Positions 17,888-27,322 are shown, counted from the first letter of the stretch. The stretch: 64,000 nucleotides of DNA from Pleomorphomonas sp. (GCA_029976075.1 JARKNW010000145.1:1-64000); one strand, 5' to 3'. The notes: generated by a model from the letters alone, not told the origin. Translations and numbers: made by a program.

Positions 17888-19975
17888 TTAGTTAGCTCTG
17901 CCCATCACCTTTAATGCGAACGCATATTCGAGAGCGGTTTCCTTCAGCTCGTCGAAACGACCGGACGCTCCGCCATGACCCGCATCCATGTTGACGTGCA
18001 TCACCTGCGCGTTGTCGTCGGTCTTGAGCGCCCTGAGGCGAGCCAGCCATTTCGCGGGCTCCCAATAGGTGACGCGTGGATCGGCGAGCCCGGCGAGTAC
18101 GAACATCGGCGGGTAGTCCTGCGTCATCACGTTCTCATACGGGCTGTAGGAGGCGATCAGCTGGAAGTCGTCGATGTTTTCGAGCGGATTGCCCCATTCG
18201 GGCCACTCGGGCGGGGTGAGCGGCAATGTCGCATCAAGCATGGTGTTGAGCACATCGACGAAGGGCACGGCGGCCATCACCGCGCCCCAGAGCGAGGGCG
18301 CCATGTTGGCAACCGCTCCCATCAGCATGCCGCCCGCCGAACCACCGTGCGCGACGATGCGACCCTCTGCGGTGAACCCCTTCTCGCAAAGATACCGAGC
18401 GGCGGCGATGAAGTCCTTGAAGGTGTTCGGCTTGTTTTGTCGCTTACCGGCAAGGTACCAGCGATGCCCCTTTTCATTGCCGCCGCGGATGTGAGCGATG
18501 GCGTAGACGAAGCCGCGATCCACGAGGGACAGGATACGCGTCGAGAACGAGGCGGGTATGGCGATGCCGTAGGCACCATATCCGTAAAGCAGGCATGGCG
18601 CCGAACCATCGAGCGGCGTGTCGGCACGGTAGAGCAGGGTGACCGGCACGCTCTCGCCATCGGCCGCCGGTGCCATGACGCGACGCGTCACGTAGTCGGA
18701 CGGCTCGTGACCGGATGGCACTTCCTGAGTCTTCCTCAGGAAGCGCTCGCCGGTCGCCATGTCATAGTCGTAGACCTGCGCCGGGGTCGTCGGCGAGGAA
18801 TACGTGAAGCGAACGATGTTGGTATCGAACTCGTAGGAGCCCGACAGTCCGAGCGAATAGGCCTCTTCCGGGAAGGCAATGGCGTGCTCGTGGCCGCTCG
18901 ATAGCTCGCGAATGACGATGCGCGGCAGACCGCCTACCCGTTCAAGCCGCACCATCCTGCCTTGAAAGACCGACATCGACAGAATGAGACGGCCCGGCTC
19001 GTGCGCGACCACATCGATCCAGTTGTCGCGGCCAGGGCTCTTGAGCGGCGCGTTGACGATCTTGAAGTCCTCGGCGCCGTCGGCGTTCGTGAGGATGTAG
19101 ACGCGGTCGTCGCCATCATCCTCGATCGTGTACTCGACTTCGGTCTCCCGTGCCGTGACGAGGCGCGGCTGGCTGTCCGGCGCTTCGGCGTCGATCAGGC
19201 GAACCTCCGATGTCTGGTGGTCGTGCGAGTCGATGACGATGAAGCGGCCGGACTGCGTCTTGTCGACGCCACAGAAGAAGCCGGGATCCTCCTCCACATA
19301 GACGACGGTGTCTTCGGAAGCGGGAGTTCCGATGACATGGCGGAGGACCTTCTCCGTACGGTGGTTGTCATTGATGAAGGTGTAGAAGAAAGAGTGGGAG
19401 TCTGCGGCCCAGGCGACGCCGCCGGACGTGTTGGGAATCTCGTCCGGCAGATCGGTATCGGCATCGAGGTCACGGACGCGGATGACGTGGAATTCCGAAC
19501 CGGTGTCGTCGACGCTATAGGCGAGCAACTTGTGATCCGGACTGTGGCTGGCTCCGCCCAGGCTGAAATAGGGCTTGTCGCGGGCAAGTTCGTCGGCATC
19601 GAGCAGCAGCTCTTCCGGCCCCCCGTCGCGCAGTGTGCGAACGAGGCGGGGATGCTGGGCGCCGGTGAGATAGCGGCTCGCATAGGCGTAGGGCCCGTCG
19701 GGCAGCGGAACCGAAGAGTCGTCCTCGAGAATGCGGCCACGCATCTCCGCAACAAGCGTTTCCTGCAGGCTGACGGTGTCGGCCATGAAGGCATCGCAGT
19801 AAGCGTTCTCGGCCTCGAGGTGGGCCCGGATGGTCGGATCCAGCAGGTCGGGTTCGCGCAGTACATCCTGCCAGTTGTCGGCGCGAAGCCAAGCATAGTC
19901 ATCGACGATGTCGACCCCGTGAATGGTCGTCACAACGGGCCGCTTCTCGGCGCAAGGGGGCTTCATCTCGGTCAT
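17888..19975 (-). CDS. ptrB: Oligopeptidase B (S9A serine peptidase)
   Basis: 695 residues from the ATG at 19975 with GGAG five bases before it; the frame extends 20 codons upstream without support. An N-terminal beta-propeller (about residues 75-420) precedes an alpha/beta-hydrolase catalytic domain. The nucleophile serine is in HGGSAGGMLMGA near residue 545, the catalytic Asp in FVLAGLADPRVTYWEP, and the His in HVNMDAGHGGASGR near 665. The YGAYG oxyanion segment and RGGNEKGHRWYLAGK are typical of oligopeptidase B. It cleaves short peptides after Arg or Lys in the cytoplasm. Confidence 0.95.
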   Translation of the reverse strand: MTEMKPPCAEKRPVVTTIHGVDIVDDYAWLRADNWQDVLREPDLLDPTIRAHLEAENAYCDAFMADTVSLQETLVAEMRGRILEDDSSVPLPDGPYAYASRYLTGAQHPRLVRTLRDGGPEELLLDADELARDKPYFSLGGASHSPDHKLLAYSVDDTGSEFHVIRVRDLDADTDLPDEIPNTSGGVAWAADSHSFFYTFINDNHRTEKVLRHVIGTPASEDTVVYVEEDPGFFCGVDKTQSGRFIVIDSHDHQTSEVRLIDAEAPDSQPRLVTARETEVEYTIEDDGDDRVYILTNADGAEDFKIVNAPLKSPGRDNWIDVVAHEPGRLILSMSVFQGRMVRLERVGGLPRIVIRELSSGHEHAIAFPEEAYSLGLSGSYEFDTNIVRFTYSSPTTPAQVYDYDMATGERFLRKTQEVPSGHEPSDYVTRRVMAPAADGESVPVTLLYRADTPLDGSAPCLLYGYGAYGIAIPASFSTRILSLVDRGFVYAIAHIRGGNEKGHRWYLAGKRQNKPNTFKDFIAAARYLCEKGFTAEGRIVAHGGSAGGMLMGAVANMAPSLWGAVMAAVPFVDVLNTMLDATLPLTPPEWPEWGNPLENIDDFQLIASYSPYENVMTQDYPPMFVLAGLADPRVTYWEPAKWLARLRALKTDDNAQVMHVNMDAGHGGASGRFDELKETALEYAFALKVMGRAN

Positions 19976-20058
19976 GGATGCTCCGAAAACTGCAAAACGG
20001 CTGGAGGGATATCCCCAAAGACGGCAGCGGGGCAACAGCCAAACACTCCGCAGGGCGG

Positions 20059-20418
20059 TCAGGTTCCTATAATATCGAGATCCGACGTGCCTTGCCGGTC
20101 TTCCGTCTCGACGATCCAGCAGTCGCTGTCGAACCGCCTCTCGGACTGCAGGCGCGCATCGACGTCCTGTTCTTGTGCGCCGATCAGCAGGGCTTCGAAG
20201 ACGCGTCCACCCGCAATCGACGCATCGATGTCGTCGAGGTAGATCTGGGGGGCAGGTCCATAGAGATCGGCGGTTCCGTCAAGGCGCGACACCTTGATGA
20301 AAATGGCCCCGGCCTCCGTCGCGCCCTTGCGAACCACCGCCGTGAAGAAACCGGCGTCATTGCGCCGGCGAACGTAGGCGGAGACGAAGAAATCTGACGT
20401 AATGCGGGCCATGGCCAT
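20059..20418 (-). CDS. DUF1491 family protein
   Basis: About 119 residues from the ATG at 20418 (a second ATG two codons on at 20412 is equally likely; neither has a strong ribosome site). The conserved DUF1491 features are the opening ITSDFFVSAYVRRRNDAGF, the GATEAGAIFIKVSRLDGT segment, YGPAPQ and the ending FDSDCWIVETEDRQG. The family is small, cytoplasmic and confined to Alphaproteobacteria, with no assigned role. It is third in line after a histidine kinase and a peptidoglycan-binding protein on the same strand, 120 bp after the latter. Confidence 0.8.
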   Translation of the reverse strand: MAMARITSDFFVSAYVRRRNDAGFFTAVVRKGATEAGAIFIKVSRLDGTADLYGPAPQIYLDDIDASIAGGRVFEALLIGAQEQDVDARLQSERRFDSDCWIVETEDRQGTSDLDIIGT

Positions 20419-20538
20419 GCTCTGTTGGAACCCGCCGTTCAAATCATGGGTTGCCGCCGTGAGCAAGTGCGGAAGGCTGATGAGCGTTTGGCATTTGTTC
20501 GCGCTTGGCGCGATTTCATTTCAAGCGCCTAACAGACC

Positions 20539-21447
20539 TCACTGGAGGCCGCCCACCTTGACGAGCTGTGCAACGAACGCTTGGTCGATCGCGCCGCTCT
20601 GGGGAAGGTTGTAGTAGGCCTGAAAACGCTTGATGGCTTCGCGCGTGTCGGCAGACATGATGCCATCGCTGGCCACCGGACCGAAGCCCTGCTGCGCAAG
20701 AGAGCGCTGGATGCGCGCCAGATTGGTGTCGGCCGCCGATGCTGTCGGCGCTGCGGTCGCCGCCTTCAAGGCCGGCGCCGCAGGTGCGGCCGGCGCCGTG
20801 CGGGCATTGGGTGCCGTCGATGCGATGAGGTCGCCTATTCCGTCGCCCGAAGCTTTCGTGGCTTGTGCCACGGCGGCTGCGGGCTGCCCGGCGGCGACAC
20901 CCGGTTTCGGCGGAGGAACTGGCGCCGAAGATGCGGCCGGAAGCGAGGCCACGGTCAGGGGATCGGCGGCAACGGGGGGATCACCGTTGAGGCTGGTCTT
21001 GGGGCGGACCGAGCGAATGGCCAGAAGGACATTGTTCGACGGCGAGCCGGTCGGAGTGAGGCGGAACGCCCTCTCGAAGGCAAGAATGGCTTGGGATGTC
21101 TGCGGGCCGTCAAGACCGTCGACCTCGCCCTTGTAATAGCCGAAGTCCTTGAGGCCTTGCTGGATGTCGGCGATCAGGCTGTGGTCGGTCGCACCAACCG
21201 TCGAGCCATCGGACGACCGAAGCGCGGGTGGTTGCGCGACGATCGGGTCGGTGGGCGCAACCGGACGCGTGCCGACGAACAGTGGTGCCGGGTGGACACG
21301 CGGCTGCAACATCAGCGCGTTGGCCATGATGGCGACGGCGGTGGCCGTAATCATGAGACCACCGGCGGTGGCCATCGGATTGCCGATGGCCCCCCTCAAC
21401 AGGAGGGCGACAAGTCCCGTTTTTTCCTGGGTCTTGCGTCCTGCCAT
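20539..21447 (-). CDS. Membrane-anchored protein with two peptidoglycan-binding domains
   Basis: The 302-residue protein has one transmembrane helix near residues 26-46 (TAGGLMITATAVAIMANALML). A PG_binding_1 domain follows at about 85-145 (ADIQQGLKDFGYYKGEVDGL), then a long Ala/Pro-rich linker (about 160-240), then a second PG_binding_1 domain at the C-terminus (IQRSLAQQGFGPVASDGIMS). The topology is probably cytoplasmic N-terminus with the repeats in the periplasm gripping peptidoglycan. The ATG lies 3 bases after the stop of the upstream histidine kinase gene and uses a GGAGG site inside it, so the two are translationally close. Function unknown; a link between cell-wall state and the kinase is plausible. 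Confidence 0.85.
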   Translation of the reverse strand: MAGRKTQEKTGLVALLLRGAIGNPMATAGGLMITATAVAIMANALMLQPRVHPAPLFVGTRPVAPTDPIVAQPPALRSSDGSTVGATDHSLIADIQQGLKDFGYYKGEVDGLDGPQTSQAILAFERAFRLTPTGSPSNNVLLAIRSVRPKTSLNGDPPVAADPLTVASLPAASSAPVPPPKPGVAAGQPAAAVAQATKASGDGIGDLIASTAPNARTAPAAPAAPALKAATAAPTASAADTNLARIQRSLAQQGFGPVASDGIMSADTREAIKRFQAYYNLPQSGAIDQAFVAQLVKVGGLQ

Positions 21448-21450
21448 GTA

Positions 21451-23238
21451 TCAGGCCCTCCGCGCCACGCGCTGGATCTGGTCGACATCCAGAACGCGAG
21501 AAAGTGGCTCTACGCCGTCACGCGACGGCTGCATTGGCAGCAAGACCGTAACGGTCGTGCCCTTGCCGAGGTCGGAGTCGATCATCACCTGACCGCCGTG
21601 CAACGCGACGAGGCCTTTGACCACAGAGAGTCCGAGTCCTGTGCCGGCCTGCTTACGGTCGTAGCCCGTCTCCGCCTGGAAGAAGGGGCTGCCGACGCGG
21701 TCGATATCCTTCTCGGCAATGCCAATCCCGTTGTCGCGTACCGCGATGGCGACGCGACGCCCCTGGCGACGGACGGAGCACACGACTTGGCCACCCCGAT
21801 TGGAGAACTTCACCGCGTTGGACAGGAGGTTGAGAACGATCTGGCGGCAGGCACGCGGATCGGCAATCAGTTCCGGCATGTTGGGCTCGATGTCGGAGGT
21901 CAGCGTCACGCCGGCCTTGTCGGCCTGAGGCGCCATCATCTGGCGACAGCGGTCGACCAGCGGCCCCACGCGAAACGCTTCCGGATTGACGTCGAAGGAA
22001 CCGCATTCGATCTTCGAAAGATCGAGAATGTCATTGACCACCTGCAGGAGATGCTCGCCGGACTCCTTGATGAGACTGGAATACTCCCGATGACGATCGA
22101 ACTCGAACTTTCCGAACAGCTCCTGATTGAGGATGTCGGAGAAGCCGATGATGGCGTTGAGCGGTGTGCGGAGCTCGTGGCTCATGTTGGCAAGGAAGCG
22201 GGTCTTGGCGAGATTGGCCGCTTCCGAATCGGCGCGCAGGTGATCGAGTTCCGCTTCGTGCTGCTTGCGCTCGGAAATATCGCGAGTGACGGTCACCACC
22301 GCATCGTCGCCTTGTTCATCGGCGAGATGGCGCATGTGGGATTCGACCCAGATCCAGCCGTCGGCATCCTGCTCTTCGCCGCAGCGCAGCCGGTACTCGA
22401 CACGGGCCGCGCCCTGATGCAGCGCCATGGAAATCGCCGACAGATAGGCTGGGCGGTCACCGATGTGGACGCGGCGGAACAGCCCCTCTGCGACAAGATC
22501 TGTCGGTCGCACCGATAGCAGACGCATCGCGGCCGGCGAGGCAAAGGTCACGTCGCCCGAAGGATTGTGGCAGGTGACGAGGTCGCTCATTGCTTCGGCA
22601 AGCAAGTGATAGCGCTGCTCCTGGCGGGCGATTGAGAGAGAGGTCGCACGCTCCCGCCGCTCGATGCTGATGGCAACCCCTGAGGCGTAGCCGAGAGCAA
22701 TCACGCAGGCGAGGAAGTTCATGGCAGTGCTATCGCCGGCAAACGCGAAACTCCGCGCAGTCTCGCCAAAGGCGGTGAGAGCCGCGGTCACCATAAAGCC
22801 GATGCCACTGATCAGCGCGGCCCCCACGATCGTCGAGCGCCGACCCGAAAGGGCAGCTTCGATAGGAGCGATGGCGAACCAGACGACAGCGAATGAGCCA
22901 AGACCGCCGGTATGAAGGGCAACCCAGACGGCGAGCACGGTCAGAATGGCTGCGGACAAAAGGAACCCTTGCGCCAGGCGGCCCGTGCGGGAGACGTAAA
23001 GGGCGACAAGGATTTCCAGCCCGAGAATGGACAGGGTGGTTGCGGTAAAGCCGGCTGAGGATGCATCGACGGCAAGCGCCGGCGGGATGAGCCCGAAAGC
23101 AGAGAACCCGCTGACCAGGTGCGAGGCGATGAATCCCCTGTGTCTATTGACCTCGACCGGGTCGTCGACCACCGAGCTATGCACGAGGTGATCGAACGAG
23201 CGCTCCAGCGCGGCTCTGATCTCACAGTTACGCAACAC
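21451..23238 (-). CDS. Membrane sensor histidine kinase with PAS domain
   Basis: About 595 residues if translation begins at the GTG at 23238 behind GGGGAT; the frame opens at 23328 but the extra residues are Arg/Pro-rich and unlikely. Five to six hydrophobic helices span about residues 60-200, then a PAS domain (LLAEAMSDLVTCHNPSGDVT through VTRDISERKQ). HisKA is FLANMSHELRTPLNAIIGF (phospho-His near 353), and the ATPase domain has NLLSNAVKFS, DNGIGI and GTGLGLSVVKGL. This architecture matches the cell-cycle-type PAS kinases of Alphaproteobacteria. It leads an operon with the peptidoglycan-binding and DUF1491 proteins. No cognate regulator is adjacent. Confidence 0.88.
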   Translation of the reverse strand: MLRNCEIRAALERSFDHLVHSSVVDDPVEVNRHRGFIASHLVSGFSAFGLIPPALAVDASSAGFTATTLSILGLEILVALYVSRTGRLAQGFLLSAAILTVLAVWVALHTGGLGSFAVVWFAIAPIEAALSGRRSTIVGAALISGIGFMVTAALTAFGETARSFAFAGDSTAMNFLACVIALGYASGVAISIERRERATSLSIARQEQRYHLLAEAMSDLVTCHNPSGDVTFASPAAMRLLSVRPTDLVAEGLFRRVHIGDRPAYLSAISMALHQGAARVEYRLRCGEEQDADGWIWVESHMRHLADEQGDDAVVTVTRDISERKQHEAELDHLRADSEAANLAKTRFLANMSHELRTPLNAIIGFSDILNQELFGKFEFDRHREYSSLIKESGEHLLQVVNDILDLSKIECGSFDVNPEAFRVGPLVDRCRQMMAPQADKAGVTLTSDIEPNMPELIADPRACRQIVLNLLSNAVKFSNRGGQVVCSVRRQGRRVAIAVRDNGIGIAEKDIDRVGSPFFQAETGYDRKQAGTGLGLSVVKGLVALHGGQVMIDSDLGKGTTVTVLLPMQPSRDGVEPLSRVLDVDQIQRVARRA

Positions 23239-23735
23239 GCATCCCCATCGCAGGCGGGTTGACAACCACCGCGGGAATCCCCGGGGTCGCCTCCGACATG
23301 CTGGCCCTGAATTTCCGAAGATTCCCAACGTCGGCTGGTTGGCTTCGGGGACGGGCCATTTGTCTTTTCTGAAACCACGGTGCCACGAGCCCCTTTATGG
23401 AATGTTGATGGGAGGCGTGAGGCGAGGGGGGAGATGCGTTCAAAAAGGCATTTGGCCGAAAAGATCGAATTCACGGTTAAGCGTGGGTGAACACGCTGAT
23501 CCGGTTGCCGGAAGCCCACGATAAACCTCGCGAATTCACGGCGTTTTGCTGTGGAAATGGCGGATTGTTAAAATTGGACTCAAATTTTCGTCGAATTTCC
23601 CTGCGATTTGAATGAACCGTCTAATTTGATCCTAAAACGTGCCTGCTAGAACCGGGAACATCAAACGGACAGGGCGGTTCCAGCCGCCAAAGATCCGGAC
23701 GCCCCTCGGGGCGATGAACAACAGGGAATTGTCAC
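23239..23735. other. Divergent intergenic region between the PAS kinase and DUF5330 genes
   Basis: About 500 bp holding the presumed promoters of both genes. The segment 23540-23640 is AT-rich, with TTAAAATT and TTTGATCC stretches and a single GACTC; a CtrA-type half site cannot be claimed. No small gene is credible. Confidence 0.5.
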
Positions 23736-24113
23736 ATGATGTTTCTCCTGAGGACGGCATTCTGGCTGTCCGTCGTCATCTTTCTCATTCCCGTCGACCA
23801 CGCGGCCGAGCAGCAAGCTCAGACCGCGCGGGTGCAACCAATCGGCGCGCTGGAAGCGGCAAGTGCTGCCCAGGCCACGCTCTCCGATATGAGTGGGTTC
23901 TGCGGAAGGAATCCCACCGCCTGCGATATCGGTGGCCGTGTAGCTACCACCTTCATGCTGAAGGCGCAGACCGGAGCCCGTATGGTCTATGACTTCATAG
24001 ACCGCTCGCTCGCCGATAAGTCCGGCTCCACGCGTGTTGACCACGGTACGCTGACCTCCACCGATCTCGCCCCCGCTTGGCGTGGACCGGGAAAGGCGCC
24101 ACAGGGCATCTGA
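23736..24113 (+). CDS. DUF5330 family protein
   Basis: This 125-residue protein starts with a hydrophobic helix or signal peptide (MFLLRTAFWLSVVIFLIPVD). A conserved region follows (SAAQATLSDMSGFCGRNPTACDIGGRVATTF) with two cysteines, probably one disulfide in the periplasm, then KAQTGARMVYDFIDRSL. This is the DUF5330 pattern, found in Rhizobiales and of unknown role. It is a single-gene unit, divergent from the kinase operon and ended by the terminator at 24174. Confidence 0.8.
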   Translation: MMFLLRTAFWLSVVIFLIPVDHAAEQQAQTARVQPIGALEAASAAQATLSDMSGFCGRNPTACDIGGRVATTFMLKAQTGARMVYDFIDRSLADKSGSTRVDHGTLTSTDLAPAWRGPGKAPQGI

Positions 24114-24173
24114 TTCAGTTTCGGTTGCTGCCCCTTAGTTTCCCTGCCCGGCGACCATGTCCGCCGGGAACTC

Positions 24174-24211
24174 GACCGCCGCGACGACAAGTCCGGCGGT
24201 CTCTTTCTTTA
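24174..24211 (+). terminator. Terminator of the DUF5330 gene
   Basis: Stem GACCGCCG/CGGCGGTC (24174-24181 and 24194-24201) followed by TCTTTCTTT, just ahead of sufE. Confidence 0.75.
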
Positions 24212-24262
24212 CTGTAACGAGCGGTCTATACCGGGACCGCGTGACAGACATGGAGACGAAAA

Positions 24263-24685
24263 GTGGCGGCGACCCTCGAGGAAATCCGGGAGAATTTCTC
24301 GCTTCTCGACGACTGGGAAGACCGCTACCGCTATGTCATCGAACTCGGCAAGGAGCTCGAGCCGCTCGCCGACGGCGATCACAGCGAGGAAAACAAGGTG
24401 CGCGGCTGCGTCAGCCAAGTTTGGCTCAAGACGCACCTTTCGGACGACGAGGCCGATCCGGTGCTGACCTTCCTTGGTGACTCCGATGCGCTGATCGTGA
24501 AGGGGTTGATCGCCATCCTGCATGCGACCTATTCCGGCAAGCATGTTTCCGAAGTGCTTTCGATCGATCCGGAAGTGATCTTCAATGAGCTCAATCTGCG
24601 CGAACATCTGACGCCACAACGCTCGAACGGGCTGAGGTCCATGGTGGAGCGCCTGCGGAAGATTTCTCAGGAAGCCGAGGGCTGA
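24263..24685 (+). CDS. sufE: Cysteine desulfuration protein SufE
   Basis: 140 residues from the GTG at 24263 (GGAGA upstream; an ATG at 24250 is out of frame). SufE accepts sulfane sulfur from the cysteine desulfurase SufS and hands it to the SufBCD scaffold for Fe-S cluster assembly. The active cysteine is in KVRGCVSQVWLKT near residue 51. The N-terminal EIRENFSLLDDWEDRYRYVIELGK and the ILHATYSGKHVSEV segment are typical. It stands apart from any suf operon here, as it often does in Rhizobiales. Confidence 0.93.
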   Translation: MAATLEEIRENFSLLDDWEDRYRYVIELGKELEPLADGDHSEENKVRGCVSQVWLKTHLSDDEADPVLTFLGDSDALIVKGLIAILHATYSGKHVSEVLSIDPEVIFNELNLREHLTPQRSNGLRSMVERLRKISQEAEG

Positions 24686-24763
24686 GCTTTCAGGATATTC
24701 GCGGCACCCGACATGTCTGCCAGTTGCAATCTGGGGGACGGTGATTGCCGCTTGCGTTGACGC

Positions 24764-24796
24764 CAAAAAAGAAAACCCGGCCGCAAGGCCGGGTTT
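24764..24796 (-). terminator. Terminator of mucR
   Basis: On the minus strand AACCCGGCC-TTGC-GGCCGGGTT is followed by TTCTTTTTT, a textbook hairpin 28 bp after the mucR stop. It can also serve sufE on the plus strand. Confidence 0.92.
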
Positions 24797-24823
24797 GTCG
24801 CATTGTTCTGGTAGCGCGTACTC

Positions 24824-25243
24824 TCAGCGGCCACGGCGACGCTGCTGGCCAAGACCCATCTTCTTGGCGAGATCCGAACGGGCAGCTGCGTAATTGGGGG
24901 CGACCATCGGGTAGTCGGCCGGCAGGCTCCACTTCTCGCGATATTCTTCCGGCGACATGTTGTAGTGCGTGCGCAGGTGCCGCTTGAGCGACTTGAACTT
25001 CTTTCCGTCCTCGAGGCAGATGATGTAGTCGTTAGTCACGGACTTCTTGACCGGAACCGCCGGACGCACTGGCTCGGCTTCGACTTCCTGCGGAGCACCA
25101 CCCTGTACGCGGTTCAAAGCACCCACAACGTCGAAGATCAGGTTCGGCAGTTCCGAAGCCGGTACGGAATTGTTTCCGACATAAGCGGCGACGATATGCG
25201 CGGCAAGGTCGATTATCGTCAGGTCGTCTTCCATCTCGCTCAT
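24824..25243 (-). CDS. mucR: MucR/Ros-family transcriptional regulator
   Basis: The 139-residue protein has an acidic N-terminal part for oligomerisation (about 1-60) and a C-terminal Ros/MucR zinc finger at about 75-130: [21 protein letters not shown], then [20 protein letters not shown]. In the finger the second Cys of Ros is replaced by Asp (CLED), as in other MucR proteins that use Cys-Asp-His-His. MucR proteins bind AT-rich promoters and act as H-NS-like silencers controlling surface polysaccharide, motility and virulence or symbiosis genes, usually including their own gene. The 470-bp AT-rich upstream region fits autoregulation. Confidence 0.95.
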   Translation of the reverse strand: MSEMEDDLTIIDLAAHIVAAYVGNNSVPASELPNLIFDVVGALNRVQGGAPQEVEAEPVRPAVPVKKSVTNDYIICLEDGKKFKSLKRHLRTHYNMSPEEYREKWSLPADYPMVAPNYAAARSDLAKKMGLGQQRRRGR

Positions 25244-25713
25244 CTTTGTACCTGTCCTGCTTGAATTTGGTTATTTCTGTTGCGTCTCGTTAACTTCTCG
25301 GCCGGGTGAGAACTTTTTGAAGAATTCTACCTGGAAAACCGCAACAAACTCATGATCTGCTGTCGGACATCTCATTACAGCGCTTCAAAAATGAAAACAA
25401 GTGGAACTTGGACAAGAGTCACGCCAATACGATGAAAACCGCATTTCCGTCCTGCGAATGCTAGGAAACTATCCACAAGACGTTCGTTGCACACCAAAGT
25501 TGCCTGTACCTTGGCAAGCTACGGTCGAAAGAAGGTTCTTTTGAAATGCAGCCACGAGCCCGATTTTGGAAGAATCGCAGAGTTTTGCTGGCTCGTTGTG
25601 GCGATACACGACGAAACGCTGCCGCTACCTAGGCGAAACGGATGGCTTGCTTGGGGTCGCCAGACCTTCGGAGAGTCAATGCGAAATATGCGTGCAGTAT
25701 AATGCTTGTAGCT
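25244..25713. other. Long upstream region of mucR
   Basis: 470 bp with no credible gene, relatively AT-rich near mucR (25250-25480). It contains CTATCCACA near 25469, one mismatch from a DnaA box, and three scattered GANTC sites. The likely role is the mucR promoter with a long leader or self-binding region. Confidence 0.5.
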
Positions 25714-26847
25714 TCAGGCGCGGTCGCGTCTGACCAGCGGCATTTCTGCCGGCTTTTCGCTGTGACTTACGCCGGATCCTGTCGCCCGAACGGGAGTGCC
25801 TGCCTGCGTCTGGGATACATAGGCCGGTCCCCGCTTGGCCGAGGGAAGCGCACCACGCCAGCGATCTACCAAAAGTAGAGCCGAACGAAGAGATACCATC
25901 TCGTAGAGATCGACGAGACGTTTGACGTCGTAGTAGTTCCGTGTGTCTTCCACGCCGGAGAAAAGAATGACCCGGGTGGCGATCCCGGTGTCGATCCCGG
26001 CTGCCTTGAGGCAGATTGCCAGCGGTTCACCGCCTGAATCGGCGAGTAGCTGCACGAGGAAGGATGCATCCAGACCCGTCAGGCTGGAGAGAATGAGCGA
26101 CATGGCCTGAGTGTTGCGCTGCAGGCAGGCACGAGCCAGCGTCGCCACCTTTTCGGGGTCGGGCATCGGCACACGCGGCAGCGGGCGACGAGCGGCAAAC
26201 TCTCTGAGCGCGGCGATTTCCAATGCCTGGATGACGCGCCTACGGCCACGGCCATCGAGTTCGAGAAACAGATCGATCAGATCGGTGTCCTGCACGTCGT
26301 CCATGCGAGCGGCAAGGAGCCGGGCCATCCTTGGATTGCCGTGAGCGTTTTCGACCAGATGCCGAATGGCGCTGGAGGAAAAGGTTATACTCATGTTGCC
26401 GACGAGGGCAGGCAGATCATCGGTCCGCATGCGGGCGAGCAGCGCCTCGACGACGGACGGCTGGAGATTCTTTCGCGACGCGATCATCTCGAGGTGGCTG
26501 GGCGAGGCAGTTGCCACCAAAGCCAGCAACTGTGCCTCGGATATGCTTTTCGACTTTTCCAGAATTGCCGAGGATACGGGAAAGATGTCATGCAGCAGCG
26601 CGCGCATGACGGAGGCCGGCACTTCACTATAGTCCGCCAGCAGCGTTGCGATGCGAATACGATCTTGCAGCGCCGTCACCTTGAGCAACTGCGCTGCAAG
26701 CTCCTCGAACATGGCGACTTCGGAGCGCGTGTGAACTGGCTCTGAGACGTAGAGCTCCGTCGCGTCCTTCAGGAGGGAACGGGAGCGTGTGCCGTCACTG
26801 CCCTTGACCAGGCCGAAAATGCCACTTGAAAAGGGGGGCGACGCCAT
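25714..26847 (-). CDS. DUF2336 family protein
   Basis: About 377 residues from the ATG at 26847; the frame is open for another 435 bases upstream but that part lacks coding character. The protein is almost wholly alpha-helical with repeated short helices (FEELAAQLLKVTALQDRIRI, ALLHDIFPVSSAILEKSKSI, LARMRTDDLPALVGNMSI), the pattern of the alphaproteobacterial DUF2336 family, which looks like a HEAT-type repeat scaffold. The C-terminal 40 residues are disordered. No function is established. Divergent from a small GTG-started gene. Confidence 0.8.
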   Translation of the reverse strand: MASPPFSSGIFGLVKGSDGTRSRSLLKDATELYVSEPVHTRSEVAMFEELAAQLLKVTALQDRIRIATLLADYSEVPASVMRALLHDIFPVSSAILEKSKSISEAQLLALVATASPSHLEMIASRKNLQPSVVEALLARMRTDDLPALVGNMSITFSSSAIRHLVENAHGNPRMARLLAARMDDVQDTDLIDLFLELDGRGRRRVIQALEIAALREFAARRPLPRVPMPDPEKVATLARACLQRNTQAMSLILSSLTGLDASFLVQLLADSGGEPLAICLKAAGIDTGIATRVILFSGVEDTRNYYDVKRLVDLYEMVSLRSALLLVDRWRGALPSAKRGPAYVSQTQAGTPVRATGSGVSHSEKPAEMPLVRRDRA

Positions 26848-27054
26848 CTCAAAGCCATCCCGAACATGAGTGTCTCGGTCACAGACTCCCACAATAACTG
26901 GCGGTGACCGAACATGAAGAGAATGCCGCCCAAATCGTAAACCATTTGTTAACTCTGGCGACGGAATGATGGTCAGGCGAGGCGAAAGTGCTTGAGCACG
27001 ATGATCGTCCAGGCTCGATATTCGCCGTGAGCCATTCCGGCCCTGGAGGGTGCC

Positions 27055-27252
27055 GTGGGTGAGGTGATAGCTTTCGGTCTGCCGGTGCTTCGCGTACGTC
27101 GAAAACCCACCAGTGGTTTCTGCGAGGTCACCGTTTTGCCGAGCCAGGCCCCCACTGACCGCGACCCCGAGCTTCCTCCCAAACCCTCGAAGCAGCGGCC
27201 GGCCCGCAAGTCGGGCAGCGGGGCACGTCCGGCCGGAGTTTGCCTGAAGTAA
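27055..27252 (+). CDS. Possible small basic protein
   Basis: 65 residues from a GTG at 27055 with a very good GGAGGG site at 27045-27050. The N-terminus (GEVIAFGLPVLRVRRKP) is followed by a Pro/Lys/Arg-rich tail (LPPKPSKQRPARKSGSG). Third codon positions are GC-rich as in true genes of this genome. It could be a leader to the lipoprotein gene 70 bp downstream. I recognise no family, and it overlaps an unlikely long open frame on the other strand. Confidence 0.42.
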   Translation: MGEVIAFGLPVLRVRRKPTSGFCEVTVLPSQAPTDRDPELPPKPSKQRPARKSGSGARPAGVCLK

Positions 27253-27322
27253 TCCCGATCGATGGGCTTGCGCCAATCCCACGAATCCTGAAGACTCCTG
27301 TCAGGACGACCGGAGAAACATC

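Noticed and set aside
25468-25477. DnaA-box-like CTATCCACA upstream of mucR
   Set aside because: A single near-match with no companions or AT-rich unwinding element; not an origin.
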